Positions 11,481 to 22,705 of a DNA stretch of 64,000 nucleotides are shown piece after piece. Numbering within the stretch: position 1 is the first letter of the stretch; every line of letters starts with the position of its first letter. Made by a program: the position numbers and the translations under genes. The stretch comes from Lathyrus oleraceus (taxonomy: Eukaryota; Streptophyta; Magnoliopsida; Fabales; Fabaceae), in assembly GCF_024323335.1 (NCBI RefSeq), contig NC_066581.1:180165330-180229329 (forward strand), in the 5' to 3' direction. Below the pieces are notes generated by a model. That model was not told the origin of the DNA, searched no databases, and saw only the letters and a list, made by a program, of their open reading frames with translations.

Positions 11481-11876
11481 GAAGTGGTGTTCAGACCGAA
11501 TCGGTGGTTAGACCGAAGTGGTGTTCAGACCAAAGTGGTGTTCAGGCCAATTCCCCGGTATTCAGACCAATATCGATACTCTCATATTGTGATGTTCAGT
11601 ATTCAGACTGACGGGTGGTGTTCAGGCCATGGTTATTCCTGTGTTACCATTTATTTTGGTATCCAGACCAGTATTCCTGTTCGGTATTCAGGCCGATCTT
11701 TCTCCGTACCAGACGGATTTTTCTTTCAAGATTGTTTCTTTGACCGGTTCTGGCAGGTGTTGTTAATTATTTCCCATCAGAGTGCAAATTGTTCGTCTGT
11801 TCTTGGTATTCAATCACTCTTCACCCTGATCATCTGAAAGCCGAGGTTATTCATATCGACAAGTTCACAGTGGATT
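11481..11876 (+). other. 3' UTR tail of copy 1
   Basis: Degenerate short repeats of the CAGACCGAAGTGG type continue to about 11700. A further CCCATCAGAGTGCAAATTG motif (about 11773-11791) then stands roughly 100 bases before the PPT, matching CCCCGCAGAGTGCAAATTTC at the same place in copy 2 (about 46833). No gene is seen. Confidence 0.5.
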
Positions 11877-11889
11877 GAATAGGGGCAGC
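11877..11889 (+). other. Polypurine tract, copy 1
   Basis: GAATAGGGGCAGC lies directly before the LTR start TGTAACACC. The same purine block precedes the 3' LTR of copy 2. It would prime plus-strand DNA synthesis. Confidence 0.85.
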
Positions 11890-13136
11890 TGTAACACCTC
11901 AAAATTTGCCCTCCTCTCTTGGGACTAGCTTAGCATATTGCATTTCATTTTTTAGGACATTAGTCATTGCATCTTTGCATATCATGTGGCTACATTGAAC
12001 AAGTCATCCTCCTAAGTCTTGCTCAGAATATAAAGAGGTCAAAAGATATTCAAGCCTGAGGGTCTCATTGGATTGATCACTAATCATCTGAGGGTTTGTG
12101 TTTCAAATTAGGGTTTCTTGGTTCCTCAAGGAGATTGATCATTATCTTGGTTGAAATGGTACATCATCATCATCATGGTTTTATCATCACCAAGAGGTTC
12201 ATTATGCTTGATCAGATGCCTTGGGATTAGGGTTTTGACCTTTGGTCAACCCTAATCAGTTGAATTGTGCCAATCAGGGCTTGTCAAGGAGATGAGGTCT
12301 TCATTGAGATGGGGGATCATCATGTGGTTTCATTGAGCTTGTGGAGGCTAGGGTTTCATTTTGGAGCCATTTCATCGGGAGATTGAGGCTCAAGCTCAAC
12401 AATCAAGCTGAAATTCATCTATCAGCTGAAAAGTCAACCACAAGTCAACTTATGGATTTGGAGGTGGGAGAGGGTTATAAATACTTCATTCATGTCCAAA
12501 CAAGTCTCATTTGACATTTCAAAAACCAACATTGAAGGATTTGAGGTCAGATGAAAACTTTCCAAAAATAGTAAGTGACCTGTAATTTCAAACTGCCAAA
12601 AATGAAAAGGTTTTCTCCTCAGGATTACATGTCCAATAATGCTTCAAATGAAATTTTGTCCAACATGAAAGTTGAAGATCTTGCTCTCGCCTTTCCAAAA
12701 AGTCTAAGAACATCCATTTATCATTTGTGGTTGGCAAGATATGATCAAATCATTGCCAATGGATTTTGAACTTCAAGCTAGCATAACTTTCACACCAAAT
12801 GGCCAAATCATGTGGTTCTTTTTGGGACGTTTCACTCTTGATCTCTACTATCATAATCATGCATCACATTTCATCAATTCTCATCACAAAAATATTGCAT
12901 TTTTTACTTGAATTTTGGAGGGAAAGTATCAATTTGAAAAATGTGCATTATTTTCAGTTCCAATCAATTGCCTTTGCCTCCAAACAGATTTTTAAGCTTG
13001 TTACAAGTGAAACTCGGTACTGTTCATGCCATGCACATGCAATGAGGGTGATTTTGCCAATTTGTCCAAATACTTGGTTTTCACAAATTTTTCATTACCA
13101 ATTGATTAATCATGATTAAGTCTGGTTAATTAGAGG

Positions 13137-13144
13137 TATATAAG
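13137..13144 (+). promoter_or_regulatory. TATA box in LTR of copy 1
   Basis: TATATAAG lies about 1.25 kb into the LTR in an AT-rich setting, about 45 bases before an AACCCTAACC stretch. Its position corresponds to the TATA motif in the copy 2 LTR (30704), about 1.0 kb from that LTR start. Inferred LTR promoter. Confidence 0.55.
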
Positions 13145-15229
13145 TGGAATCATAATAGAAAAACCCTAACCACAATTCATTTTTTCAGATCTAAATTTTT
13201 TGCTCTCAACTTTTCTCAATTTTTTCTCTCATTTCCTTCAAGCAATTTGCATGGTTCTTGCTCTGTTCATCATCAAGCATCATTACTGAGCAACATTCAA
13301 GCAAGATTCAACTGAAATTCGTGCAAATTAAAGCTCCTCAAAGCAATAACATCAACAATGGTGAAGTCTTGAAACTGTGGAATCGTGCGTAGCTGAGCTT
13401 CGATCTTCCTTCTAAACATCTCCATAAGCATTGTAGAAGATTCTCCAAGCATCACAAGGCCTATTTCCAGCTGAATCCGCTTCTGTTGCTACAAGAGGTC
13501 ACAAACTAATTCTCATAATCTTGCTTTTTCTTATGTTAATGTTATAGATCCTTGATTGCTGAGTTGATTGAGCTTTGAATCGTGTTAAACCATGCCAAAA
13601 TGAGAGAGAACGGTTGATTTGAAGTTTGACGGATGATTTTTGTTTTGATCGATTCATGCTTGATGTAGTGTTTTTGGATGTGTTAGTTGTTGATTCTTGT
13701 TGCCTAATGTTAGATCTACATGATGCAATGCACGATTTGCGTTTCTGGAACCTTTCAATTTTTCTGGAAAAATTATGGATGAAGATCATGAAGATCTTCA
13801 TGTGTTCTTGATCACTGGAAATTTCCTGCGGATTTACCCGTGACCTTCATAGCGTTTGCCACGTCTTTTCCTGCGGATCCATATGCTTTTCCTGCAGATT
13901 CACGTTGCCCAGCATGCATGCATGCGCCTAGGGCTTGGCTGAAACGACCTCGTTTTGGTCTTGGCGCCTTGGACATTTGAATGCGTGGCGTGTTCGATCC
14001 TGGCCTCCAGCATTTTCATTTTAGCTTTTGCATTTTATTTCACTTATGCATTCACATGTTCATATGCTTCATTCATCATTTTTATTTTTTCCTCCTCATT
14101 AAAAAATCCATAACTCCAAAAATAATGATCCAATTCACATGAGAGTTTTTATGCAATGTTCCTTGTGATGTCTTCTATTTTATGTTGATTTTTCCAGATT
14201 TTGTGCTCGGTTGGATTTTTAAATTGCCTACGGTTTGTTCATGCTTATGCCTTCTTGCACCTTGCTTGCTATTTTGGTTGTGAAATGATGATGGTTAATC
14301 CAAGGAAGCTGAAAATTTACATGTGTAATTTAGACACTTTGATTGATCTTTTGGCTTTGATTTTGAAATTTTTGCATTGCTGGATGTTGAGATATGATGT
14401 GGTTAATATAGGTGTGACAATGTGTGTCACACCATTTCTTGTCCAACTTGCTGATTTTATTTACCATGCCATTCAATTGCTAAATGATCTGAATTTTTGC
14501 ATGATGCTACTTCTGGATGTTAGGTTTGGCCATGATTTTTCATAGAATTCTTGGATCCATTTCCTTTTTGTTTGAGATTTTCTTTGCTGGTTGGTCATAA
14601 TTGGACTTTTGTTGAGTGTTGAACTTTCATGATTTGTGAAATTCTTATGCCTTATCATATGAGCTTGAAATTTTGTACATTGATTCTTAACATGTTGAAG
14701 TGTGTCTTGGCTTTGGTTTGAATCATTTATCTTATGTCATTTCTGTTTTAGGATTGCCTTAAGTTGATGCACCATTTGTGGTCTTGTTTGAGCTTGTTTA
14801 TGCTTACCTTGACTTGTTGATTTTAATTGACATGCTTCTACTTATCCAAATGCCATGATTCTTGGTGTGATGATCATGTAATGAGTGCTGTTTTGCCATG
14901 ATTTTTCTTGGGAATTATTGAATTATTTTTGAGTTAGTTTGGATTGATTCATTCTGTTTGGTCCAATGAGCTTTGAACTTGCATGCTTTGCACTATTTGT
15001 TTTGTGAAATGAAATTGGTGTATGATATGAACATGAGACCACTTGGATGTTATTCTTGATTGATTGAACTTGATTATTACCAATTTTCATGTTCTGTTTT
15101 GAATTATTTCTCCCTCTTTGACCCTAGGCCTAGTCCTAGTGGTTAGTGCTTATGCTTGAGTTGTGTTTTCAGGACAAGAAGCATATGGCCTTGAGGAGTT
15201 TGATTCATTTCACTACGCCAAAAAGGTTT

Positions 15230-15590
15230 TTTAACAGCGCATCTTAGACAGTGCTTTTAAAAGAAAGCGCTGTCTAAGGTTAAAATAAAAATAAAACACG
15301 GAAAATGTTCTAAAAAAATAATGAAAGCGCTGTCTAAGGGGGGGTCTTAGACAGCGCTTTTAGAAAGCGCTGTCTAAGACCCCCCCTTAGACAGCGCTTT
15401 TAGAAAGCGCTTTTAAATATAGACCTTAGTCAGCGCTTTTGAGAAAGCGCGGTTTAAAGTCTTTCAATTAAAAAAAAAATTAAAACCAAAAGCGCTGTCT
15501 AAGGTGGGGGTTTAGAAAGCGCTTTTGGAAAGCGCTGTCTAAGGCATATCTTAGAAAGCGCTTTCCACAAAAGCGCTGTCTAAGGTCTAA
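15230..15590. repeat. Left subterminal repeats of the CACTA element
   Basis: At least eight copies of AGCGCTGTCTAAGG or its complement TTAGACAGCGCTTT occur in both orientations, several joined by runs of G or C as short inverted repeats. They mirror those at 18620-18895. Confidence 0.9.
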
Positions 15591-15599
15591 TTAAAATTA

Positions 15600-16006
15600 A
15601 ATTTCAGACTTCTATTTTCGTTCTCAGTTCTTTTTGTTTTCCCTCCTGCGATTAAACCCCTCCAGCGAACCCTAACAGCGAACGAGAATACATTGTAATC
15701 ATTCGGTTTCAATACCAGAAAGTGTTTGAAGAATCGGTTTCAGAACGTCATTTCTACTGCGGTATGTTCTTCATTTCTGCATTTTTAACTCATTCAATTC
15801 GAATAAACTGATTCTATTTCATTTCTTTCTTTTCTGTTCAAAGCTTGAATTAGGTTTCCAATCGTCCCCGATTTGGTTCTGCTTCTCGTTTCGTGATCGA
15901 TCGACGACTGTGGTTTAGGTTTAGGGTATAGATTCCACCATGTCAGATTCCGATTCTTCCTCTTATGGCGGCGAATACAAAAACCTCAAACAAATTAGTC
16001 GCGAGA
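15600..16006 (+). pseudogene. Captured 5' end of a KEULE/Sec1-family gene
   Basis: A 5' UTR-like exon (about 15600-15762) ends at a GTATGT donor. A second exon has the ATG at 15940 and encodes MSDSDSSSYGGEYKN followed by about 7 residues, up to a GTAAGT donor at 16007. This closely resembles the N-terminus of the plant Sec1/Munc18 protein KEULE, a SNARE-binding protein in cytokinesis and secretion; the match is from memory. Only this first coding exon was found and the rest of the gene is absent. It is best read as a fragment captured by the CACTA element, possibly with its promoter region. Confidence 0.75.
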
Positions 16007-17230
16007 GTAAGTTCTTTTTCCTTTTGTTGGTATGATTGTTGAACTTGTTCCGTTTATTTCTTCTCTTAATTTTTTTGTTGCTTCCGGTTGTAAGCGAATG
16101 CTATACAGTGTATGCTCATGGTTTGATTTTGAGTTCGGCATTATTAACTTCACTTTGCTCTTCACACATTGGTTCTGGTTTTACTGAACACTAGTATAAT
16201 TTGTGTTTTGGTGCTTGTAATTTTTATTTGGTTTCGGAGTTTTATTAGTTAAACTAGAAGATATGTGAAAATCTGAGTCATGCTAGTGTCTCAAAACGTG
16301 AGCCGTTCCGACAGCAGTGGCTCCGGCCTGGCTCTCTGTAATGCTAAACCACGGATTTGATTGCTAATTAAGCAGAAAATTTTAAGTTATGCCGATTAGA
16401 ATCTTCTAACATAGTCCAGGATCAGAGTTTGCAATATTTAGTGTCCTCCCTTTTCTAGTTCAGGATGATTTTTTCTTCTTCTCTGTTACACTAATGAATA
16501 TTCTCTTCGCCAATTCTGCAAGTAATATTTGGTTAGTTCTAGTTGTGGATACCATGTTCTGCCATATTGAATGGAGAAGTTATCTGAGGATATATTGCAA
16601 TAGACATGTTTCAGAAATAGACAATGTGTTAGAGTAATGTGTCTTGTTATAACACTTCTTTGATGATGTTAAATATAGGAACCATTTGCAGATGGTATGT
16701 TTAAGGAGTTTTCCATCTCTTTGAAACTCCAAAATTTTTGACACCTTATTGGCTGTATGTTCTGAATTCCTTTTGCTTGACTCCGTAACTTGCCCATATT
16801 CCTCTCTGTAATTAGAATTTGGACTAAAGACTTCTTTGTGATGCACACCTAGAAGCAAAGTTCTGGTTCCCAACAGTATTGCCCACTTTCTTTATTCCTG
16901 CTAGTCTACTTTGAAAGTCCTTGCTCCCCATGTAAATTTTTTCATTTAAACTTCACAACTAAATATGTTCAATTGAATCAACAACAACAACAACAACCAA
17001 GTCTTATCCCACTAAAGTGGGGTCGCCTACATGGATCAAATTACGCCATAATGTTCTATCAATGACCATGTTTCTATTTGATCAATGTCATAGAGATTCA
17101 ACAAAGCTTTACGCTAACTGTCGACTGCCTATCTCAACACTCTTCTTTTATCCGGACTTGAGACCGCTATGCATAACAAAAGCTAACATAGACAAGATTA
17201 GTATTAAACATGACAAGAAGACGGCCACAC
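16007..17230 (+). other. CACTA interior: intron-like sequence and an unrecognised minus-strand fragment
   Basis: The start looks like the intron after the KEULE-like exon. On the minus strand, about 16873-16580, an open stretch encodes GTRTLLLGVHHKEVFSPN and about 75 further residues with a protein-like composition; it may be another captured exon but the family was not recognised. At about 16975-17040 a CAACAACAACAACAACCAAG / TCTTATCCCACTAAAGTGGG segment resembles a short repeat common in many plant genomes. No complete gene is present. Confidence 0.4.
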
Positions 17231-17464
17231 AATGGATTAGAGAAACTCATGAAAAGAAAGAAACTTGATGCCGTGATAACACCTTTTTCATCCTTTAGTA
17301 GTATACTCGCTATTGGAGGTTATCCTGGAGTGATTGTTCCAGCAGGATATGAAAAGGGTATATCATTTGGAATTTACTTTGGAGGTTTGAAAGATTTAGA
17401 GCCAAAGTTGATTGAAATTGCTTATTCATTTGAGCAAGCAGCCCTTCCAAAATTAGACGTTTGA
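17231..17464 (+). pseudogene. Captured C-terminal fragment of an amidase gene
   Basis: The frame encodes KLMKRKKLDAVITPFSS, then LAIGGYPGVIVPAGY and FGIYFGGLKDLEPKLIEIAY, and stops with TGA at 17462-17464. These motifs match the C-terminus of plant amidase-signature proteins (GatA-like amidases), where the GGYPxxxVPAGY segment lines the fold. The catalytic Ser-Ser-Lys region is absent, so this piece cannot be an active enzyme. It is a second host-derived fragment inside the CACTA element. Confidence 0.8.
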
Positions 17465-17722
17465 AGTAGTAATGCTTTACGGCTAAAAATTAAAATAAAA
17501 GGTGGAACTTTGACAGAATACTGGAGTGAGTTTTGTATGACTAATAATGTGTTTTTTTATAAGAAAAATATGTAATTTAAATAAGATTTTTTTGTTGTTG
17601 ATAATTTAGGCTTTCTTACTGTTGATAAATGGTTTAAACTCAATATTATTTTATGAATATTGTAATTCATCTATTATAATTATTTTCCAAGTTACCATCT
17701 AATATTTGCCTAATCATTACAG

Positions 17723-18375
17723 TGGACATTGGTTGTTGCTCGCAATCAATCCTATCCGAGAAATTGTGTATTATCTTGACTCGTTAGGAAATGATTGGAC
17801 AACATACCCGGATATGAAGGTCCTAATTGACACGTAAGTGAGAATGTTCAAATTTTTTCTTAGTTTATGTGAATTGTTCTAATTGCTTCATTTTTATTTT
17901 ATTAGCGTCCTACAAGCTTTTCGGGCCCAACGAGATATCCAAACCTCAAGGAGGGGCGCCAACTCCATTACATGGATTAAAGTGGCGGTATATTTTTAAT
18001 TACCACATTTTTTATTATATTAGTGATGACACGTGATAAAACTTAGGATTTATAATCCATATTTTTTTTTCATATGTAGTGTCCTCAACAACGTAATCAA
18101 ATAAATTGCGGGTATTTCATGTTGAGGTTTATGCGGGATACTCTTGCTTTGGGCCGATTAAAGATTCCCACCGATGTATGTATTTCTAACTTATGAGTTA
18201 TTTTTATATTTACACATATCTCATATAATTAAATAGTTGGAATTAATTCAAAATATGTTATATTATTATGTAGTACTTTGATGAATTCAAGTGTGCATTT
18301 TATACAAAGGATCAAGTGGACGAAATCAAAGAGGAGTGGTGTCAATTCATGATAAAGCTCAATGTTTGTTCATAA
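17723..18375 (+). pseudogene. Ulp1-like (C48) cysteine protease fragment, four exons
   Basis: Four exons with GT-AG borders are inferred: 17723-17833, 17906-17987, 18080-18175 and 18274-18375 (TAA at 18373-18375). They give a continuous C-terminal Ulp1 peptidase domain: GHWLLLAINP with the catalytic His (17727-17729), VYYLDSL with the Asp, CPQQRNQINCGYFMLRFM with the Gln and nucleophile Cys, and a final helix. Ulp1/SENP enzymes process SUMO, and Ulp1-like domains are often carried by plant CACTA and Mutator elements. The N-terminal part of a full protein was not found, although an upstream exon such as the captured KEULE start could in principle be spliced to it. All catalytic residues are kept. 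Confidence 0.8.
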
Positions 18376-18619
18376 ATTTGTGTAATTAATGTGTACATTT
18401 GTAGTATATGTTATGACTTGTAAATGTGTACATAAATTTGTATATATTTTGATACATTTAAGGCAAAATTGGTTTGAATTGGTATATATATATATTTGTT
18501 AGCCAAAAATTGGTAGAAAAAAGGCCAAAATGGCATATATAAAATGTGATAATTGTCTGTCAAAATCTGGTTGAAAACAGGTAGAAATTCTGGTTTATAA
18601 ACCTGGAAAAAATGTGGTT
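18376..18619 (+). other. CACTA interior, no gene
   Basis: AT-rich sequence between the Ulp1 stop and the right subterminal repeats, containing loosely repeated GGCAAAATTGG / GCCAAAATGG phrases. It is likely 3' UTR of the Ulp1-like transcript. Confidence 0.4.
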
Positions 18620-18895
18620 TAAAACAAAAGCGCTGTCTAAGGGGGGGGCTTAGACAGCGCTTTTTGAAAAGCGCTGTCTAAGGTATACCTAAAAAAATTA
18701 AAATAGGAGGGTCTTAGAAAGCGCTTTTGGCCAAAGCGCTGTCTAAGGGGGGGGGGGGGGGGGGGGGGGGGGGGCTTAGACAGCGCTTTTAAGATTTAAA
18801 AAAGCGCTGTCTAAACCTTTAGCAGCGGAGGTTTAGACAGCGCTTTAAAGCGCTGTCTAAGGCTAAAAAAAGCGCTGTCTAAGGTCTTGTTTGTT
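18620..18895. repeat. Right subterminal repeats of the CACTA element
   Basis: Multiple TTAGACAGCGCTTT / AAGCGCTGTCTAAGG copies occur in both orientations, partner to the left cluster. The G runs between motif pairs include the 28-base G run at 18747-18774. Confidence 0.9.
18747..18774 (+). repeat. Poly-G run of 28 bases
   Basis: An uninterrupted G28 lies between CTGTCTAA and CTTAGACAGC in the right CACTA subterminal region. Sister motif pairs carry only about 5-9 G, so this one is expanded or is an assembly or base-calling problem. Confidence 0.9.
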
Positions 18896-19974
18896 GTAGT
18901 GTTTGCTCATTTGGATTGATATTTGGTTGATGTTGGCTAACATTGATTGGTTTTGTAGGTTGCTTTAGCTCCTTTGAGTTGAGCTTGTGCTTTGCTTGAT
19001 GCATTGCTTGTGTATAGTTAACTGTTGACTTGTAACTGTCTGTTTGACTGTTTGAGTTGTGTACTGATTGTGTTGGATTGTTTTCAGGTACCTTAGTTGC
19101 TATAGTTCCTTTGTGAACTTGCTTTTGCTTTGCTTGGTTGCTTAACCAATTTGAGGTAGAATTTCTCTTCTTCATGTAGTCTGGAAGACCTGACCTGTTA
19201 CTTGGCCAGACACCTGTCTGAAGTCCTCCTTAAGAGGCAATGCTTATGAATGTTTATCTTTGTGCCAAGCAGGAAAAGACCTTTGATAAGGAAATTGGTA
19301 GATAAAAGAGATGTGTAGTCCATCTCCTACTATTCAGTGTGTCATCCCTCTGCTCACATTACATGTTGATGCATTGTGGATACTAACCCAAGATCTGTTG
19401 AGTCAGTCATAAGTGTAGAAGGGTTCCCACTTTCTGAACCCACACTTTCATCTGTTTAAAAGCTCTCCCTGACCAGGGATAAGAGCTATGAGGCACACCC
19501 CTCATCTCCATTTCATCTGGCTTCACCCTAACTCTCAATGTTAGGGTTAAGAGCTAACATTACCCGATTCCAGTTGGCTTGTGTTTCACAGCCTAACCTT
19601 TGTGTGAGCCCACTTTGTTTGTATATAGTGCGTGCTATTTGATGTGATAGATTGCTTTGCCTGTGTTTAAGATAGCTTGCTGCCTGAGCAAGATAGATAG
19701 AAAACCTTAACATAGGGCCATGATGCATGACAACTTCTAGGCTCGAGTTATAGTCTCCCTAGCGGTTAGTGTCTCCCCTTTGTATCTGGTTAGGCTAGTC
19801 CTTCTCCCCTGTTCAGGGGAACTACGTTGCCCTGATCCTCATGCCAGATGAGGTACGTAGGCAGGAGGTCGTACGAGACCTCTCCGGGCACCCTTTTTCT
19901 TTTGTGTGTGTTTGCTTGACAGTTGCTAGGCTCGAGTGCCAGACTCCTTAGTAACTTGTTGTTTGTCAACCTTC

Positions 19975-20145
19975 TTGTGTGTGTTAGGAGATGGATGTAA
20001 GCCCAGCGATTGGCAGTACGTATCCTTTTGTTGTGTGCTTGGAGTCCGATATAAGTCCAGCAATTGGCGTTTCGTTTCCAATGTGGGTTTGTTTGGTTCT
20101 GAGTCCGATGTAAGTCCAGCGATTGGCATTCGGTTTCCATGTTTG
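19975..20145 (+). repeat. LTR-internal repeats (GAGTCCGATGTAAGTCCAGC type), copy 1
   Basis: Three imperfect units with a shared GTAAGTCCAGCGATTGGC core, about 60 bases apart. The same units occur four times in each LTR of copy 2 (33413-33650 and 50678-50915). Confidence 0.75.
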
Positions 20146-20551
20146 CCTGTTTGCGTGTGTTTTGTTTGGCGTGCGTGAGCCGAACTACGGTAGCTCTGAT
20201 TCTCATTCCAGATGAGATACGTAGGCATAGGATGCGATGTCCTAGCGAGCCCGTTCCTCTCTTCCCCCACCTGTGTTGTTTCCAGTGTGTGTGTGATGTT
20301 TGTGAGCAGTTTTAGCAACCTTTTCCTATCTTTTTGAGCGTGGATCCCGTCGAGTACGACGGATGCGTAGGGGTGCTAATACCTTCCCTTCGCATAACCG
20401 ACTCCCGATCCCATCTCTCTTTGGTCGCGAGACCATGTCTTTTCCAGGTTTACTTCGAGCGTTTCCTTTCCCTCTTCGGGATAAATAACGCACGGTGGCG
20501 GCTCTGTGTTGTTTTGTTTTAGCCCGCCGGTTGTTTTTCGCGGATGCGACA

Positions 20552-22340
20552 AGTAGTAAACCTATTTTTTAAGAAATAAGACTCGTAAGCTTAGTTGAAA
20601 AGTGATTTTGATTCGGAAAGTTTACCTAAGGAGCTTCCTAATTTTAAATCTATCAACGCGTCCGAAAACAGTTTCAAAAATCATTTTTTCTGAAAGTGAT
20701 AAAAATTCCTAGTTAACTAAGCCAGGGTGCTTTCTCACTTCTTGAGTAGTTAAAATTAACCAAGTTTGTTTCAGAAAACTCGAATTAAAAATCAAAACAG
20801 CCCCTAAAGCATTTCTACAGATGTAATATGTGAAACATCTCTTTAACCGCGACCATTACATTCTAACCTCTGAAAGATTTAGCCAGACATGGTAATACAA
20901 ACAAATACAACGATATTGAACATGATAAAAAGAAGTTTAGAATGTAAGGCGTGAAGAACAGGTAAAACGTGTAAAACAATTAAAACGAGTAATAAAGATA
21001 ATGGCGAGAAAATTAAATAAAGTAAAGACAATGACAAGGAACTAAATAAAGTAAAGCATGACAAGGAATTAAATAAAGTAAATCATGACAAGGAATTAAA
21101 TAAAGTAAAGCATGGCAAGTAAAATAAAAAGGCAAGCAGAGGCTTTAAATCTGGTACAAGGAAGTAAATAAACCTTTGACTTTGAAAATAAAGATGACGG
21201 CAAAATCAAAGTGCTCCAACTCAATTATACTAAGGTGCGATAACCCCTCGATGTGACGGATTACCGCTTTTACAGATGATATTATAGTCTTAGTGTTGTA
21301 AACTAAGTTGGATGATTTGGAAGTGAACTAGAACGACCTATTTATAGAGGAACTCAACAACATGCAAAGACCAGGATGCCCTTCAACTTCTCTTTAGTGG
21401 AAATGTGGAATTCGAAGGTGGCGCCCGCCACCCCTCCATGGCGCCCTCCATGTGAGTAAATGGGGAAGGTCATGGGATCGTGGCAGTTTCCTCCTGGTTG
21501 AGGATTGATGTGTCATGGCTTCTCCTATAGCGACCGCCATGCAGAACGCCACAAGTACAATATTTGCCGAAAACCCTAATTTTTTGGTCTTTTTGCTTCG
21601 TTTCTTCTAAAAAGGTCCTGAAAGAGCTAAATACCTGAAAACAACACAAAAGAGAGCATAACACAAGCAGAATGATAATAAAGACCTAATAAACATGTGT
21701 AATCCGAGTTAAATACGCGGTGTTTTTCAGTCGATCAGCATGCTAAAAAAGATATTACTATTAATTTTTAGGAAAGTTAGTAAGATTAGTAATTAGGATA
21801 ATATATCTTATTTATTAAAAAAATTAATTAATTAGGGGTAGTATTTACTTAATAAAAGTATAAATTGATGAAATTATAGAGGTTTTAATATTATTAATAT
21901 AATTAAGTCTCATTAACATAAGTATTATCGTTCCATTCTATTTCAACTAAATATAGTGGTCCAATTAGTAGAAAAACACTTGTAAGAAATCTCAATGGAG
22001 AGGTCATGTGTTAATCGCACATTTCCAATATTTTTGTGCATTTTTCCCTTTTTATGTGTTTTAATTATAAAAATCACAAAAAACTCAAAAATTGTATTTT
22101 TTATCATTTTTTAAATTTACTTTCGTATTTTTAATTTATATCTTTTTTAAAAAAAAAAATTTCTTTCTTTTTTTGCATTTTACTCACAAAAATAGTCAAA
22201 AGTGTCCAGATTCAATATATTTTCTCAAATTTTTCAGATCTAATTTTTAATTGGTTGTGCTTTATCACAATTAATTTTTTTCTACTTATAGTGACCTAAT
22301 TTTTCCTATAAATAAGACTCATTTTCTCATTATTTTGGGG
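20552..22340. other. Unassigned sequence with a minus-strand TATA motif
   Basis: No recognisable gene or element border. Direct repeats of AATAAAGTAAAGCATGACAAGGA occur around 21040-21110. On the minus strand CTATAAATAG (21338-21347) in a GC-richer context looks like an LTR promoter, so part of an old element in minus orientation is possible. The right part becomes strongly AT-rich. Confidence 0.35.
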
Positions 22341-22352
22341 GACAATAATTAA

Positions 22353-22705
22353 ACACTAATTAGAAAGAATTTCACACATTGTCTTTTTTACAGAGTCTCA
22401 AACCTTTTTTAGAGTCTTAATTTTTTATTTTAAATAAATTGTTTTCTCTCTCGTTTGTTCTTTTATTTTACCCAAGTCATATGATGATTTCTGATGGCTA
22501 TCTATTTTTCTTGTAACTATTTGATCAATTATTTTAAAAACAATTATACACCAATTAGAGGGAGTTTCACCCAGAGTTTTTTTAATAGAGTTTTACAAAG
22601 TACCAAACCTTTTTTAGAGTCTTAATTTTTTTTCTTTTAAATAAATTGTTTTCTCTCTCATTTGTTATTTTATTTTATCCAAGTCATATGATAATTTCTG
22701 ATGAC
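22353..22705. repeat. Direct duplication, offset 205 bp
   Basis: Two imperfect copies of about 150 bp share AGAGTCTTAATTTTTT, AAATAAATTGTTTTCTCTCT and AAGTCATATGAT. Equivalent points are 22411 and 22616. A third, weaker echo (CCACATGATGATTATCTGATGG) lies near 22820. No coding. Confidence 0.7.

Larger units (their letters stand above)
15211..18901. mobile_element. CACTA (En/Spm) transposon, non-autonomous, carrying gene fragments
   Basis: The element starts CACTACGCCAAAAAGG and ends GTTTGTTGTAGTG, so both ends read CACTAC inward. It is flanked by TTT (15208-15210 and 18902-18904), the 3-bp duplication expected for CACTA elements. Both subterminal regions are packed with direct and inverted TTAGACAGCGCTTT motifs, the usual transposase-binding architecture. 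No transposase reading frame was found in its 3691 bp, so it must be mobilised in trans. The interior holds a KEULE-like first exon, an amidase C-terminal fragment and a multi-exon Ulp1-like gene fragment. It sits inside the Ogre copy 1 LTR and is therefore younger than that Ogre. Confidence 0.95.
1..20551 (+). mobile_element. Ogre-type Ty3/gypsy retrotransposon, copy 1 (left end outside window)
   Basis: The order seen is ORF1, gag-pro, intron, RT-RNaseH-aRNaseH-integrase, repeat-rich 3' UTR, polypurine tract and 3' LTR, all on the plus strand. This is the diagnostic layout of the Ogre branch of the Tat lineage, known from legumes. The 5' LTR, primer site and start of ORF1 lie left of the window. 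Without the CACTA insertion and its TSD the 3' LTR is about 4.97 kb, within the usual Ogre range. ORF1 and gag-pro carry several stops and frameshifts while pol is open, so the copy could not make all its own proteins. The target-site duplication cannot be checked because only one end is present. Confidence 0.93.
11890..20551 (+). repeat. 3' LTR of Ogre copy 1, split by a CACTA transposon
   Basis: It begins TGTAACACCTCAAAATTTG after the PPT and ends GCGGATGCGACA. Removing the CACTA element and one TSD leaves about 4.97 kb. The 3' half shares blocks with the copy 2 LTR (for example ACTTCTAGGCTCGAGT and ATACCTTCCC, and the GCGACA end), while the 5' half is more diverged. So the two copies belong to related but distinct Ogre subfamilies. 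Small ORFs inside are not supported as genes. Confidence 0.9.

Noticed and set aside
10967..11837. Overlapping frames of 100-164 codons on the plus strand in all three frames
   Set aside because: They result from the 123-bp period (41 codons) of the tandem array; all three frames being open at once argues against coding.
20552..20556. AGTAG after the copy 1 LTR as a target-site duplication
   Set aside because: The left end of copy 1 is outside the window, so it cannot be tested.
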